In this document: piece after piece, positions 14,918-21,655 of the stretch
Layout of the letters: every line of letters begins with the position of its first letter
Numbering within the stretch: the stretch's first letter is position 1
Origin: an uncultured Oscillospiraceae bacterium
GTDB lineage: Bacteria > Bacillota > Clostridia > Oscillospirales > Oscillospiraceae
Length of the DNA stretch: 24,231 bases
Direction: 5' to 3'
Assembly (NCBI GenBank): GCA_910587395.1
Contig: CAJULJ010000040.1
Location: 1-24,231 of the forward strand
The notes under the pieces: model-generated
Database searches by the model: none
Told to the model about the DNA's origin: nothing
Seen by the model: the letters and a program-made list of their open reading frames with translations, nothing else
Position numbers and translations under genes: made by a program

Positions 14918-14949
14918 CCGCGCATCTCCTTTCCCCGCCGCGTTTTGGC

Positions 14950-16293
14950 TTAGTCGTCCATATCCTCAAAGGCGTCCAACCCCGTCTTGACCTCCGCCTT
15001 GCTGTCTCCGTGCCGGACGAACAGCATGGTGACAAAGCTCATGCTCACGAAAAACGCGGCATAGGGGAACAGGATCTGATAGCTGATGTCCCGCATCAGC
15101 GTGCCCGCCAGCACCGGGGTGATGACCTGGGCCATCATGGATGCGGTGTAATAATATCCGGTAAACTTGCCCACGTCCGACCCTTTGCACATCTCCACCA
15201 CCATGGGCAGGGAGTTGACGTTGATGGCTGCCCAGGCCAGCCCCACCAGGGCAAAGGCCACATACATGGGCGGTGTGATGGTGTTGGCATTGCGGGTCAT
15301 CAAAAAGCCCGAGACAAAGCAGGCCGCCAGAAGGATGACCCCCGCCTGAATCGTGCGCTTCCGGCCAAATCTGGAGGCCACCACGCCGATGGGAATATAG
15401 GACACGATGGCGCCCACCGTAGCCACCATAAGGCAGGTATTGGTACCGCCGATGCCCTCTCCCATCACCGTGGCGACATAGCGGGAGAACCACGTGGTCA
15501 CGCCGTTATACCCCGCGTACCACAGCGCGATGGAGGCCAGCAGAAAGATCAGGCTTTTCTTCACCGGCTTGGGCAGCACCTCGCCGCCGCTTCCGTCGTC
15601 CTTGGCAAGGTTCCACTCCGGATGCTTCTTCTCCATCTCCCGGTTCTCCTCCACCAGCTTGGGCTCCCGGATGGTGAGCAGCAGTACCACCACCGCCAGC
15701 ACCATAATGCCGGACACGATGAGGAACAGCGGCTGGTAGTCAACATGGACCAAGCCCCTGGTCTTTTCTGCGGGGTAGAGCAGCACACTGATACCCAGAT
15801 AGAGCACACCGCCCACCGCGCCCATCAGGTTGATGATGGCGTTACCCTTGGAGCGCAGAGGCTTCGGGGTCACGTCCGGCATGAGCGCCACGGCGGGAGA
15901 ACGATAGGTACCCATGGAAACCAACAGCAGGCCCAGCACAATGATGAAGGAGACTAGCTTGAAGGGCGCGGCCTCCCGCGCGTAGCTGTTGTCCAGCATG
16001 GGCAGCAGGTTCATCAAAATCACCGCCCCGGCGGTGCCCCCCAGGATATAGGGGGTGCGGCGTCCCAGCCTAGTGCTGGTGCGGTCGGACAGGCCCCCGA
16101 AAAAGGGCAGCAGGAACAGGGCCAGGATGTTGTCCGAGGCCATAATCATACCGGTGAGAGATTCATCCATGTGGAAGGTCTCACCCAGGATGAGGGGAAC
16201 TAGGTTGTCATACATCTGCCAGAAGGAACAGATAGACAGGAACGCCAGCCCCACCAGGATCGTACGCTTGTTGTTCAGCTTCAGTTCGCTCAT
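14950..16293 (-). CDS. MFS transporter, GPH/SLC45-like sugar symporter type
   Basis: A 447-residue integral membrane protein with about twelve hydrophobic segments. The loop GGLSDRTSTRLGRRTPYILGG (near residues 62-82) is the signature of GPH and SLC45-type cation:sugar symporters. A second half-motif GVVASRFGRKRTIQAG marks the duplicate half. A charged central loop near 230-265 separates the halves. I chose the ATG at 16293, where the hydrophilic start MSELKLNNKR leads directly into the first membrane segment. An upstream reading to 16401 would add a 36-residue Gly/Arg-rich stretch overlapping the HAD gene. The gene lies between a HAD phosphatase and a GDPD in one operon, so a glycerol- or sugar-type product is a possible cargo. 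The substrate is unknown. Confidence 0.85.
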   Translation of the reverse strand: MSELKLNNKRTILVGLAFLSICSFWQMYDNLVPLILGETFHMDESLTGMIMASDNILALFLLPFFGGLSDRTSTRLGRRTPYILGGTAGAVILMNLLPMLDNSYAREAAPFKLVSFIIVLGLLLVSMGTYRSPAVALMPDVTPKPLRSKGNAIINLMGAVGGVLYLGISVLLYPAEKTRGLVHVDYQPLFLIVSGIMVLAVVVLLLTIREPKLVEENREMEKKHPEWNLAKDDGSGGEVLPKPVKKSLIFLLASIALWYAGYNGVTTWFSRYVATVMGEGIGGTNTCLMVATVGAIVSYIPIGVVASRFGRKRTIQAGVILLAACFVSGFLMTRNANTITPPMYVAFALVGLAWAAINVNSLPMVVEMCKGSDVGKFTGYYYTASMMAQVITPVLAGTLMRDISYQILFPYAAFFVSMSFVTMLFVRHGDSKAEVKTGLDAFEDMDD

Positions 16294-16379
16294 GTTTCCA
16301 CTCTCTTTTCCTTGTTGTACGCCCCGCCCCGGCAGGATACTTCCAGTGGGTCTTTGCCTTGGTCCGGCGGTACTTTGTT

Positions 16380-17183
16380 TCAGCCCCTCTCCCCTTCCCA
16401 TGCACGGTGCAGGGCCGCGATGCTCTCAAACACCCAGGTGGGCTTCACTTCACTGACCTCCAGATCCGCCTTTGTCCCCTCGCCCGACAGGACAAAGGCG
16501 GTGTCGATCCCGGCGTTGGCTCCGGCGGCAATGTCGGTATACATCCTGTCCCCGATCATCACCGTCCTTTCAGGCGAAACACCCGTCCGCTCCATCGCCA
16601 GCCGGACCATTGCGGGCTGGGGCTTGCCGATAACCCTCGGTCTGCGGCCCGTAGCCCGGAACAGCATCTCGCACACACTGCCGCAGTCGGGCACCGACCC
16701 ATACCAGGTGGGGCACACCCAGTCCGGGTTTGCGGCAATGAAATCCACGCCTTTGTTCAGCAGAATGCAGGCGTCCTCCAGCTTTTGGAAGGTCAGCTCG
16801 GTATCAAAGCCGATGACTAGACAGTCGATGTTTTCCTCCCGTTTATCTGTCACGGGTATGCCCGCCGTGCGCAGCTGACCTTTGAAGCTCTCCGTACCAA
16901 ACACGTAGCACATCTGATAAGACGAACGAGACCGCAGGTCGGCAATGAGGGCATCCACCGAGGTGACAAACTCCTCCCGCACGGCCCGGATGCCCATACC
17001 GGCAAGCTTGTTGATATAATCCTGACCTGATTTGGACGAATTGTTGGTGAGGAAGCGGTATTTGCCCCCTCTGGCCTTTACGGCTTCCAAAAACGGAATG
17101 GTCCAGGGAAACAGGTCTCTGTCTAAATAAATAGTGCCGTCCATGTCCAGCAAAAACAATTCTTTGTCACCCAGGCGCGGCAT
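16380..17183 (-). CDS. HAD-IIA family phosphatase (NagD-like)
   Basis: A 267-residue cytosolic phosphatase of the HAD-IIA group, which dephosphorylates sugar phosphates, nucleotides or phosphoglycolate. The motifs are DMDGT with nucleophile Asp13 and Asp15, LTNNSS near 46 (motif II), GKPQ near 186 (Lys of motif III) and IGDRMYTDI near 210 (motif IV). A C2-type cap lies between motifs II and III. GAGGTGAGGG precedes the ATG. It is the first gene of an operon with the MFS and GDPD genes. NagD in E. coli sits in the nag operon, but here the gene belongs to a different transcription unit, so a link to nagA is not established. Confidence 0.88.
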   Translation of the reverse strand: MPRLGDKELFLLDMDGTIYLDRDLFPWTIPFLEAVKARGGKYRFLTNNSSKSGQDYINKLAGMGIRAVREEFVTSVDALIADLRSRSSYQMCYVFGTESFKGQLRTAGIPVTDKREENIDCLVIGFDTELTFQKLEDACILLNKGVDFIAANPDWVCPTWYGSVPDCGSVCEMLFRATGRRPRVIGKPQPAMVRLAMERTGVSPERTVMIGDRMYTDIAAGANAGIDTAFVLSGEGTKADLEVSEVKPTWVFESIAALHRAWEGERG

Positions 17184-17243
17184 CCACCCTCACCTCTCTG
17201 TCGCTATCCTTTTCCGGTAAAAATTATTTTCATCATTTGTAAT

Positions 17244-17310
17244 TGAAACTTATTTTAGCACATTCTCTTCCTCCTGTCCATCCGTTTTGTGAATTTTGAC
17301 TGAAACTTAT
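17244..17310. repeat. 10-bp direct repeat flanking the HAD operon promoter
   Basis: TGAAACTTAT occurs at 17244-17253 and again at 17301-17310, 57 bases apart. The first copy covers the expected transcription start and touches the -10. The second lies about 20 bases upstream of the -35. This arrangement suits a repressor or activator binding two sites. Confidence 0.5.
17252..17280 (-). promoter_or_regulatory. promoter of the HAD-MFS-GDPD operon
   Basis: On the minus strand TGGACA (17280-17275) and TAAAAT (17257-17252) are 17 bases apart. The expected start near 17245 leaves a leader of about 60 bases. Confidence 0.6.
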
Positions 17311-17376
17311 GTCCGGAATCCGCTTTCATAATGTAAATTGACAGTGACATAAACCGTTTTCTCGTTCAAACCAACA

Positions 17377-17413
17377 GCAAAAGCGCCCCTCCAGCAAAAC
17401 CGGAGGGGCGCTT
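17377..17413 (-). terminator. terminator of ribU
   Basis: A 12-bp perfect stem (17381-17392 with 17402-17413) with a nine-base loop. On the minus strand it is followed by TTTTGCTGTT. It starts 17 bases after the ribU stop codon. Confidence 0.85.
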
Positions 17414-17429
17414 GCGCCACCGTATCACA

Positions 17430-18149
17430 TTATCTCATGCGTAGCAGGCGCTCAATGTGTTTGTAGAGCAGGAAGGTGATGACCGACACCGCCACGCCCT
17501 TGAGCAGGTTAAAGGGCACCACGGCGAAAAGCACCAGGGTAGACACGCTGTTGATGGCGGGGTTGACCTTGGTGCCCGCCTCGATAATGGCCTCCATGGG
17601 CATCCCATACAGGGCGGAGAAAGCGGGCAGCAGGTAGAAGGCGTTGAACACGCTTCCGAAGGCTGTCAGCACCAAGGTGCCCACCCCCATGCCGATTACC
17701 GCGCTCTTCCGGGATTTTTTCGCGTAGTAGATCACCGACGCGGGGAGAATGAAGGAGCAGCCCATCACAAAGTTGGACAGATCTCCCACAAAGGCAGTGG
17801 TGGTGCCCCGCAGCAGCAGCTTCAAAAGCTCCTTCACCAGTGCGCACACCACCCCGGCCACCGGGCCCAGAGAGAAGGAGCAGATCAGCTCCGGCACGAA
17901 GCTGAAGTCCAGCTCATAGAATCCGGGTGCGAATGGCAGCGGGAACTCAAAATACACCAGGATGGCGCCGATGGCCGCGAAGATACCGATGTAGGCTACA
18001 CGGCGGGCGGAGGACTGCCGCTCAGTCTTGAGCCACAGCTTCTCCAGCGCCATGGCCACCGCGAAGATGGCCGCAAAAATCAGCAGGAACACCAGAACAT
18101 ACATCAGGTTCTCGCTGATATCTTGCATCAGTTTCGTCAGGTTTGGCAT
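17430..18149 (-). CDS. ribU: ECF transporter S component for riboflavin (RibU)
   Basis: A 239-residue membrane protein, the substrate-binding subunit of an energy-coupling-factor transporter importing riboflavin. Five or six hydrophobic segments are present. The RibU signature is seen in FPLPFAPGFYELDFSFVPELI followed by LGPVAGVVCALVKELLKLLL (residues about 68-110) and a GDLSNFVMG stretch near 122. About 40 extra N-terminal residues add one more hydrophobic segment compared with the shortest RibU proteins. The ATG at 18149 follows AGGAGG by seven bases. The FMN riboswitch immediately upstream confirms the assignment. The shared EcfA/EcfT module is not in the window. The gene is monocistronic, with its own promoter and terminator. 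Confidence 0.93.
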   Translation of the reverse strand: MPNLTKLMQDISENLMYVLVFLLIFAAIFAVAMALEKLWLKTERQSSARRVAYIGIFAAIGAILVYFEFPLPFAPGFYELDFSFVPELICSFSLGPVAGVVCALVKELLKLLLRGTTTAFVGDLSNFVMGCSFILPASVIYYAKKSRKSAVIGMGVGTLVLTAFGSVFNAFYLLPAFSALYGMPMEAIIEAGTKVNPAINSVSTLVLFAVVPFNLLKGVAVSVITFLLYKHIERLLRMR

Positions 18150-18176
18150 AAAAAATCCTCCTAAAATAGTCTGAAA

Positions 18177-18202
18177 CGCCTGAAAGCACTGTCTTCCAGG
18201 CG
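18177..18202 (-). promoter_or_regulatory. hairpin in the riboswitch expression platform
   Basis: On the minus strand a 10-bp stem with one wobble (18202-18193 with 18186-18177) lies between the FMN aptamer and the ribU ribosome-binding site. It is followed by TTTC and later ACTATTTT. It may be a weak terminator switched by FMN binding, or part of a ribosome-site sequestering structure. Confidence 0.5.
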
Positions 18203-18227
18203 CGACACTACCTCAAGAGGGGTCACG

Positions 18228-18339
18228 CGTCTTCTTCCATCCGGACTATACCGTTGGTCCCGGAGTTTCACCGGGTCAGCCGCTTTCGCGGGTCGCGGAC
18301 TATACCGCCAGTGGGGAATCTCACCCCGCCCTGAAGACA
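18228..18339 (-). ncRNA. FMN riboswitch (RFN element) upstream of ribU
   Basis: The aptamer reads on the minus strand from about 18339 to 18228. Conserved RFN blocks appear in order: GGGCGGGGTGAGATTCCCCAC, GGCGGTATAGTCCGCGA, a variable GC arm, GACCCGGTGAAACTCCGGGACC, ACGGTATAGTC and GGATGGAAGAAGA. The ends TCTTC and GAAGA form the closing stem. FMN binding should reduce expression of the riboflavin importer. Confidence 0.96.
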
Positions 18340-18362
18340 TTCATTCACTTGTTTCGTGCTCT

Positions 18363-18391
18363 ATTATATGCCATGTGCCCGGAGAATGCAA
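18363..18391 (-). promoter_or_regulatory. promoter of the FMN riboswitch-ribU transcript
   Basis: On the minus strand TTGCAT (18391-18386) and TATAAT (18368-18363) are exactly 17 bases apart, with the start expected near 18356, just before the aptamer. Confidence 0.85.
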
Positions 18392-18445
18392 GCCCTTTTT
18401 TGTCGAATCCTGTCTGCATTTTTTGAACTAACGTTTTATTCCCTC

Positions 18446-18474
18446 TTGACGTTTTCCAGCTGGTATAGTACAAT
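18446..18474 (+). promoter_or_regulatory. promoter of the SLOG family gene
   Basis: TTGACG at 18446-18451 and TACAAT at 18469-18474 are 17 bases apart. The -10 is the left part of a perfect 10-bp palindrome TACAATTGTA (18469-18478), which could be an operator or chance. Confidence 0.7.
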
Positions 18475-18505
18475 TGTATCAACTTGATGAAAAGGAGGGA
18501 ACACC

Positions 18506-19045
18506 ATGGCTCTGGAGGAACACCGCACCTGCTGTTTCACCGGCCACCGGCCGGACAAGCTCCCCTGGGGGATGAACGAGCAGGACTCCCGCTGCGCCAC
18601 CTTGAAGCGCAGTCTGGAGCGGGAACTGGAGCTGCTGTACCGCCGCGGATTCCGGCGCTTCATCTCCGGCATGGCCATGGGCTGTGACCTCTACTTTGCG
18701 GAGGCGGTGTTGGCGCTGCGGCAAAAATACCCGGACCTGACGCTGGAGGGAGCGGTCCCCTGCCCCACCCAGGCCCAGCGCTGGCCTGAGCACCTGCGCC
18801 GCCGCTGGAGGGATATTCTGGACCGCTGCGACCTGGAAACGGTGGTACAGCAGAATTACGACCGCTGGTGCATGCTCCGCCGGGACCGCTACATGGTGGA
18901 CCGGTCCGCCGCTGTGCTGGCTGTGTTCGACGGCACGCCGGGAGGCACTCAGTACACGCTCAATTATGCCATGGACAAAAGGCGGGAGGTGCTCCTGCTG
19001 GACCCCGCCCGGCCGGAGGCGGAGGCCGTACGCTTCACCATGTGA
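18506..19045 (+). CDS. SLOG family protein (DUF1273/YpsA-like)
   Basis: A 179-residue protein of the SLOG (SMF/DprA-LOG) Rossmann-like superfamily, YpsA/DUF1273 branch. TGHRPDKL near residue 12 and the nucleotide-binding glycine motif ISGMAMGCDLYFAEAVL near 53 are diagnostic. A second VFDGTPGGTQYT near 142 completes the ligand pocket. Related SLOG proteins bind nucleotides or ADP-ribose-like ligands. B. subtilis YpsA has been linked to cell division and stress, but the biochemical role is not settled. AAAGGAGGG lies close before the ATG. The gene has its own promoter and is not in an operon. It diverges from ribU and converges on a small basic protein gene across a strong terminator. Confidence 0.88.
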   Translation: MALEEHRTCCFTGHRPDKLPWGMNEQDSRCATLKRSLERELELLYRRGFRRFISGMAMGCDLYFAEAVLALRQKYPDLTLEGAVPCPTQAQRWPEHLRRRWRDILDRCDLETVVQQNYDRWCMLRRDRYMVDRSAAVLAVFDGTPGGTQYTLNYAMDKRREVLLLDPARPEAEAVRFTM

Positions 19046-19072
19046 AACGCCCCGCCGGACGGCGGGGCGTTT
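19045..19072. terminator. bidirectional terminator
   Basis: A 12-bp perfect GC-rich stem (19045-19056 with 19061-19072) with loop GGAC, beginning AAACG and ending CGTTT. It starts at the SLOG stop codon and ends two bases before the stop of the opposite gene, so it serves both. Confidence 0.85.
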
Positions 19073-19074
19073 CC

Positions 19075-19254
19075 TCACATTTTCAGCGAACCGTTGAAGT
19101 GCTCCACGACCTCGCCCACGGCCTTGATGGCTTTGCCCGCCGCCTTCTGGGCAGAGCGCTTTTTCTTCTTGGGCATCATCATCATGCCGATGGCCGCGCC
19201 CGCCGCCATGGTGGCCCCGGCGATGGGCAGCATGGCCTTCTTGTCCAGTCTCAT
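19075..19254 (-). CDS. small basic membrane-associated protein, function unknown
   Basis: A 59-residue protein. A hydrophobic Ala/Gly/Met-rich segment (residues about 9-26, small-residue motifs like a membrane helix) is followed by a lysine cluster PKKKKRSAQKAAGKA and an amphipathic end KAVGEVVEHF. The layout resembles the YtxH/phage-shock-type small proteins, but I do not recognise the family. I chose the ATG at 19254 because AAGGAG lies eight bases upstream. The alternative GTG/ATG codons at 19263 and 19260 are too close to that site. A 7-bp inverted repeat (19267-19273 with 19293-19299) overlaps the ribosome-binding site and could limit translation. It may be read by continuation from the exonuclease operon, since no terminator is seen between them. 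Confidence 0.65.
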   Translation of the reverse strand: MRLDKKAMLPIAGATMAAGAAIGMMMMPKKKKRSAQKAAGKAIKAVGEVVEHFNGSLKM

Positions 19255-19322
19255 ATTCATCACTCCTTCGCGGAATTAGCTTGCCCGTTTTCCCGCGAAA
19301 CAGCAGCATTTTCAACTGGAAA

Positions 19323-20075
19323 CTATTTCAAAATCAGCGACACCGGACAGTGGTCGCTGCCCTGAATGTCCGGGTGGATGGCGGCCGCCCCCACCCGCTC
19401 CGCCAGGCGGTCGGACACGATAAAATAGTCGATGCGCCATCCCGCGTTCTTCTCCCTGGCCTTGAAGCGGTAGCTCCACCAGGAATAGGCGCCCTCCTCC
19501 TCGGGGTGGAGCAGGCGGAAGGTGTCGGTGAAACCGGAGCCCAGCAAACGGGTCATGGCGGTGCGCTCCTGGTCGGAGAACCCGGCGCTGCCCCGGTTGG
19601 TCTTGGGGTTTTTCAGATCTATCTCCTCGTGGGCCACATTCAGGTCACCGCAGTAGATTACCGGTTTGGCTTTATCCAGGCTCTTGAGGTAGTCCAGCAG
19701 GTCGTCCTCCCACTCCATGCGATAACCGATGCGGGCCAGCTCGTTCTGTGCGTTGGGGGTATAGCAGTCCACCAGCCAGAACTCAGGATATTCCAGGGTG
19801 ATGAGCCGTCCCTCATGGTCATGTTTGTCCAGGCCCATGCCGCAGGACACGGATCCGGGCTCCTGCCGGGCAAAAATCGCGGTGCCGGAATAGCCCTTCT
19901 TCTCCCCTGAGTTCCAAAACTGGTGATATCCAGGCAGCTCCACCTCCGCCTGGCCCCGCTCCATCTTGGTCTCCTGGAGGCAGATGAAGTCGGCGTCCAG
20001 CGCCAGCACGGAATCCACAAACCCTTTCTTTAAGCAGGCCCGAAGCCCGTTTACGTTCCAAGACACGAATTTCAT
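19323..20075 (-). CDS. xth: exodeoxyribonuclease III
   Basis: A 250-residue DNA-repair nuclease of the ExoIII/APE1 family, cutting at abasic sites and degrading 3' ends. The motifs are in order: SWNVNGLRA at the N terminus, LQETK near 33 (metal-binding Glu), GYSGTAIF, YTPNAQ near 107, GDLNVAHEEIDL near 147 (Asp and Asn), GFSDQER, YSWWSYRF near 205, WRIDYF and the C-terminal DHCPVSL His. I chose the ATG at 20075, preceded by AAAGGAGGAG. Its ATGA overlaps the stop of the upstream membrane-protein gene by four bases, so it is translationally coupled. The 16 residues upstream of this Met do not belong to the conserved fold. Confidence 0.95.
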   Translation of the reverse strand: MKFVSWNVNGLRACLKKGFVDSVLALDADFICLQETKMERGQAEVELPGYHQFWNSGEKKGYSGTAIFARQEPGSVSCGMGLDKHDHEGRLITLEYPEFWLVDCYTPNAQNELARIGYRMEWEDDLLDYLKSLDKAKPVIYCGDLNVAHEEIDLKNPKTNRGSAGFSDQERTAMTRLLGSGFTDTFRLLHPEEEGAYSWWSYRFKAREKNAGWRIDYFIVSDRLAERVGAAAIHPDIQGSDHCPVSLILK

Positions 20076-21430
20076 GCCTTCTCCTCCTTTGTATCTTCCC
20101 TCAGCTGGCCTGTCAGCACACACAGGGCAAAGATCAGCGCCGCAAGCATGGCCAACGCCTCCAGCGGCATCACGAACCGCATCTCACCCAAGGTCAGGAC
20201 AAAATTGTATTTCAGCCTCAGATAGACACAATAGCTTGCCAACGATGCTCCGCAGGCCAGCACCGCCGCCGGAATGCGGCGGACGTTGGCGCAGGCCCAG
20301 CACAGGGTAAATATGTCCGCCAGGAAGAAATACCGCTCGTGCATGTGGGGCAGAAAAAACGGCACGCCGGCACACAAAACCACCGCCATAGTCATGATGA
20401 CATCCCGCTCCAGCCGTTCCCGGAGCCAAAAGCCCAGCGCCAGCAGAATCAGCACCAGTACCCCCGCCGCGAGGATACCCAGCTTGGAGGCCAGATTCTC
20501 ATCCAGTTCGATGCCGTAAGGGATGAACTGATACACCGACGGGGCGTTCAGCACCAGCCGGGAATACTCCCCCATCTGGGTGAAATAGATGCCCAAAATG
20601 TCACCCACCGGTTTCCCCATAATCACAGCGGGCAGAATGACGATCAAATAGGTCAACGGAAACACCCACAGCTCCCGGAATTTCACCTTCCCCGCCAGCC
20701 AAAGCACGCCCCATAAAGGCAGTACAAAAATGGCCTGGAGCTTGAAGGCGAAAGCCATCCCCATCAGCGCCACCGAGGTCTTGTTCCGTCCCTCCAGCAC
20801 CAGCGCGGAGGCGTGTACACACAGCGCGCCATAGATGGCGTCGCACTGACCCCACAAAGCTCCGTTGAGCACCACCGTGGGCAGCAGCAGAGCAGCGGCA
20901 AAGGCGCTCAGGGGAGCAATGCTCCCCTGACGTTCCCTGACCAGGGAACGAACCAGACGCAGACAGCCCCAGGCCGTCAGCACGTCCCACAGGATGGAAA
21001 ACAGCTTGTAAAGATACAGGTCAGGCACACCCAGATAGGAGATAGCGGCGATAAAATAGAGGTAGGGCACGTTGTAGTCCCCCACGCTGCCCGCAATGGC
21101 GGAAAAGCCTCCGTTGCGCTTGAAAAACTCATACCAATGACGCAGAAAGCTGTTGTAGTCCCCGCTGGCGTAATCCAGGCACAGCACCCTGACCAGCATG
21201 GCCGCCCCAATGGGCAGCAGAAGCACCATCACCCAGTCCATATCGCGGATCTCAAACCAAACCAGGGCCGCCGCCAGCGCCGCCAGCGCCAACAGCGTCA
21301 CAATAATGAATACACAGTCGTTTCCCCCGGCCCGCTCCAGGCCGAAGCAGGCCGCCACCATACCTGCCAGCAGCATCCCGCCCAGCGCGGCGCACAGGGG
21401 CGGTAGGCGTTTTGTCCAAAGCTCATTCAT
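20072..21430 (-). CDS. GT-C type integral membrane glycosyltransferase-like protein
   Basis: A 452-residue polytopic membrane protein with roughly ten to twelve hydrophobic segments. The first extracytoplasmic loop carries DYASGDYNSFLRHWYEFF near residue 85, the acidic-plus-aromatic pattern typical of GT-C polyprenyl-phosphate-sugar-dependent mannosyltransferases. GDYNVPYLYF near 115 and the later PHMHERYFFL are also typical of the GT87/DUF2029-like branch. It probably transfers a sugar from a lipid-linked donor on the outer face of the membrane; donor and acceptor are unknown. The ATG at 21430 has GGAGG before it, and the seven residues further upstream are discarded. It heads an operon with xth, overlapping it by four bases, an unusual functional pair. 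Confidence 0.75.
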   Translation of the reverse strand: MNELWTKRLPPLCAALGGMLLAGMVAACFGLERAGGNDCVFIIVTLLALAALAAALVWFEIRDMDWVMVLLLPIGAAMLVRVLCLDYASGDYNSFLRHWYEFFKRNGGFSAIAGSVGDYNVPYLYFIAAISYLGVPDLYLYKLFSILWDVLTAWGCLRLVRSLVRERQGSIAPLSAFAAALLLPTVVLNGALWGQCDAIYGALCVHASALVLEGRNKTSVALMGMAFAFKLQAIFVLPLWGVLWLAGKVKFRELWVFPLTYLIVILPAVIMGKPVGDILGIYFTQMGEYSRLVLNAPSVYQFIPYGIELDENLASKLGILAAGVLVLILLALGFWLRERLERDVIMTMAVVLCAGVPFFLPHMHERYFFLADIFTLCWACANVRRIPAAVLACGASLASYCVYLRLKYNFVLTLGEMRFVMPLEALAMLAALIFALCVLTGQLREDTKEEKA

Positions 21431-21477
21431 GAAAAACCTCCGGCCGCCCATCTTTTCCTAATCCGCAGCCGTCTGTT

Positions 21478-21506
21478 ATCATACCACAGCCGCCCGTATT
21501 TTTCCA
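21478..21506 (-). promoter_or_regulatory. extended -10 promoter of the GT-C/xth operon
   Basis: On the minus strand TATGAT (21483-21478) is preceded by TGG, matching an extended -10. A poor -35 TGGAAA (21506-21501) is 17 bases upstream. Confidence 0.5.
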
Positions 21507-21577
21507 CCCTTGATTCGCATTCCGGCGCTTGTACCAAAAAACAACGGCAAAACCCGGCGATATTCTCCTGCCGGCGG

Positions 21578-21606
21578 TTGACATTTTCCCTGTTTGGCTT
21601 TATTCT
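21578..21606 (+). promoter_or_regulatory. promoter of asnB
   Basis: TTGACA at 21578-21583 and TATTCT at 21601-21606 are exactly 17 bases apart. The start near 21613 leaves a leader of about 43 bases before the asnB ATG. Confidence 0.75.
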
Positions 21607-21655
21607 AGATCAGGAACTTTTTACGATCACGTCCGACGAACTGGAGGATTTTCAT

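Noticed and set aside
17317..17330. A catabolite-repression (cre)-like sequence upstream of the HAD promoter on the minus strand
   Set aside because: TGAAAGCGGATTCC differs from the consensus at two key positions and is upstream of the -35; too weak to call.
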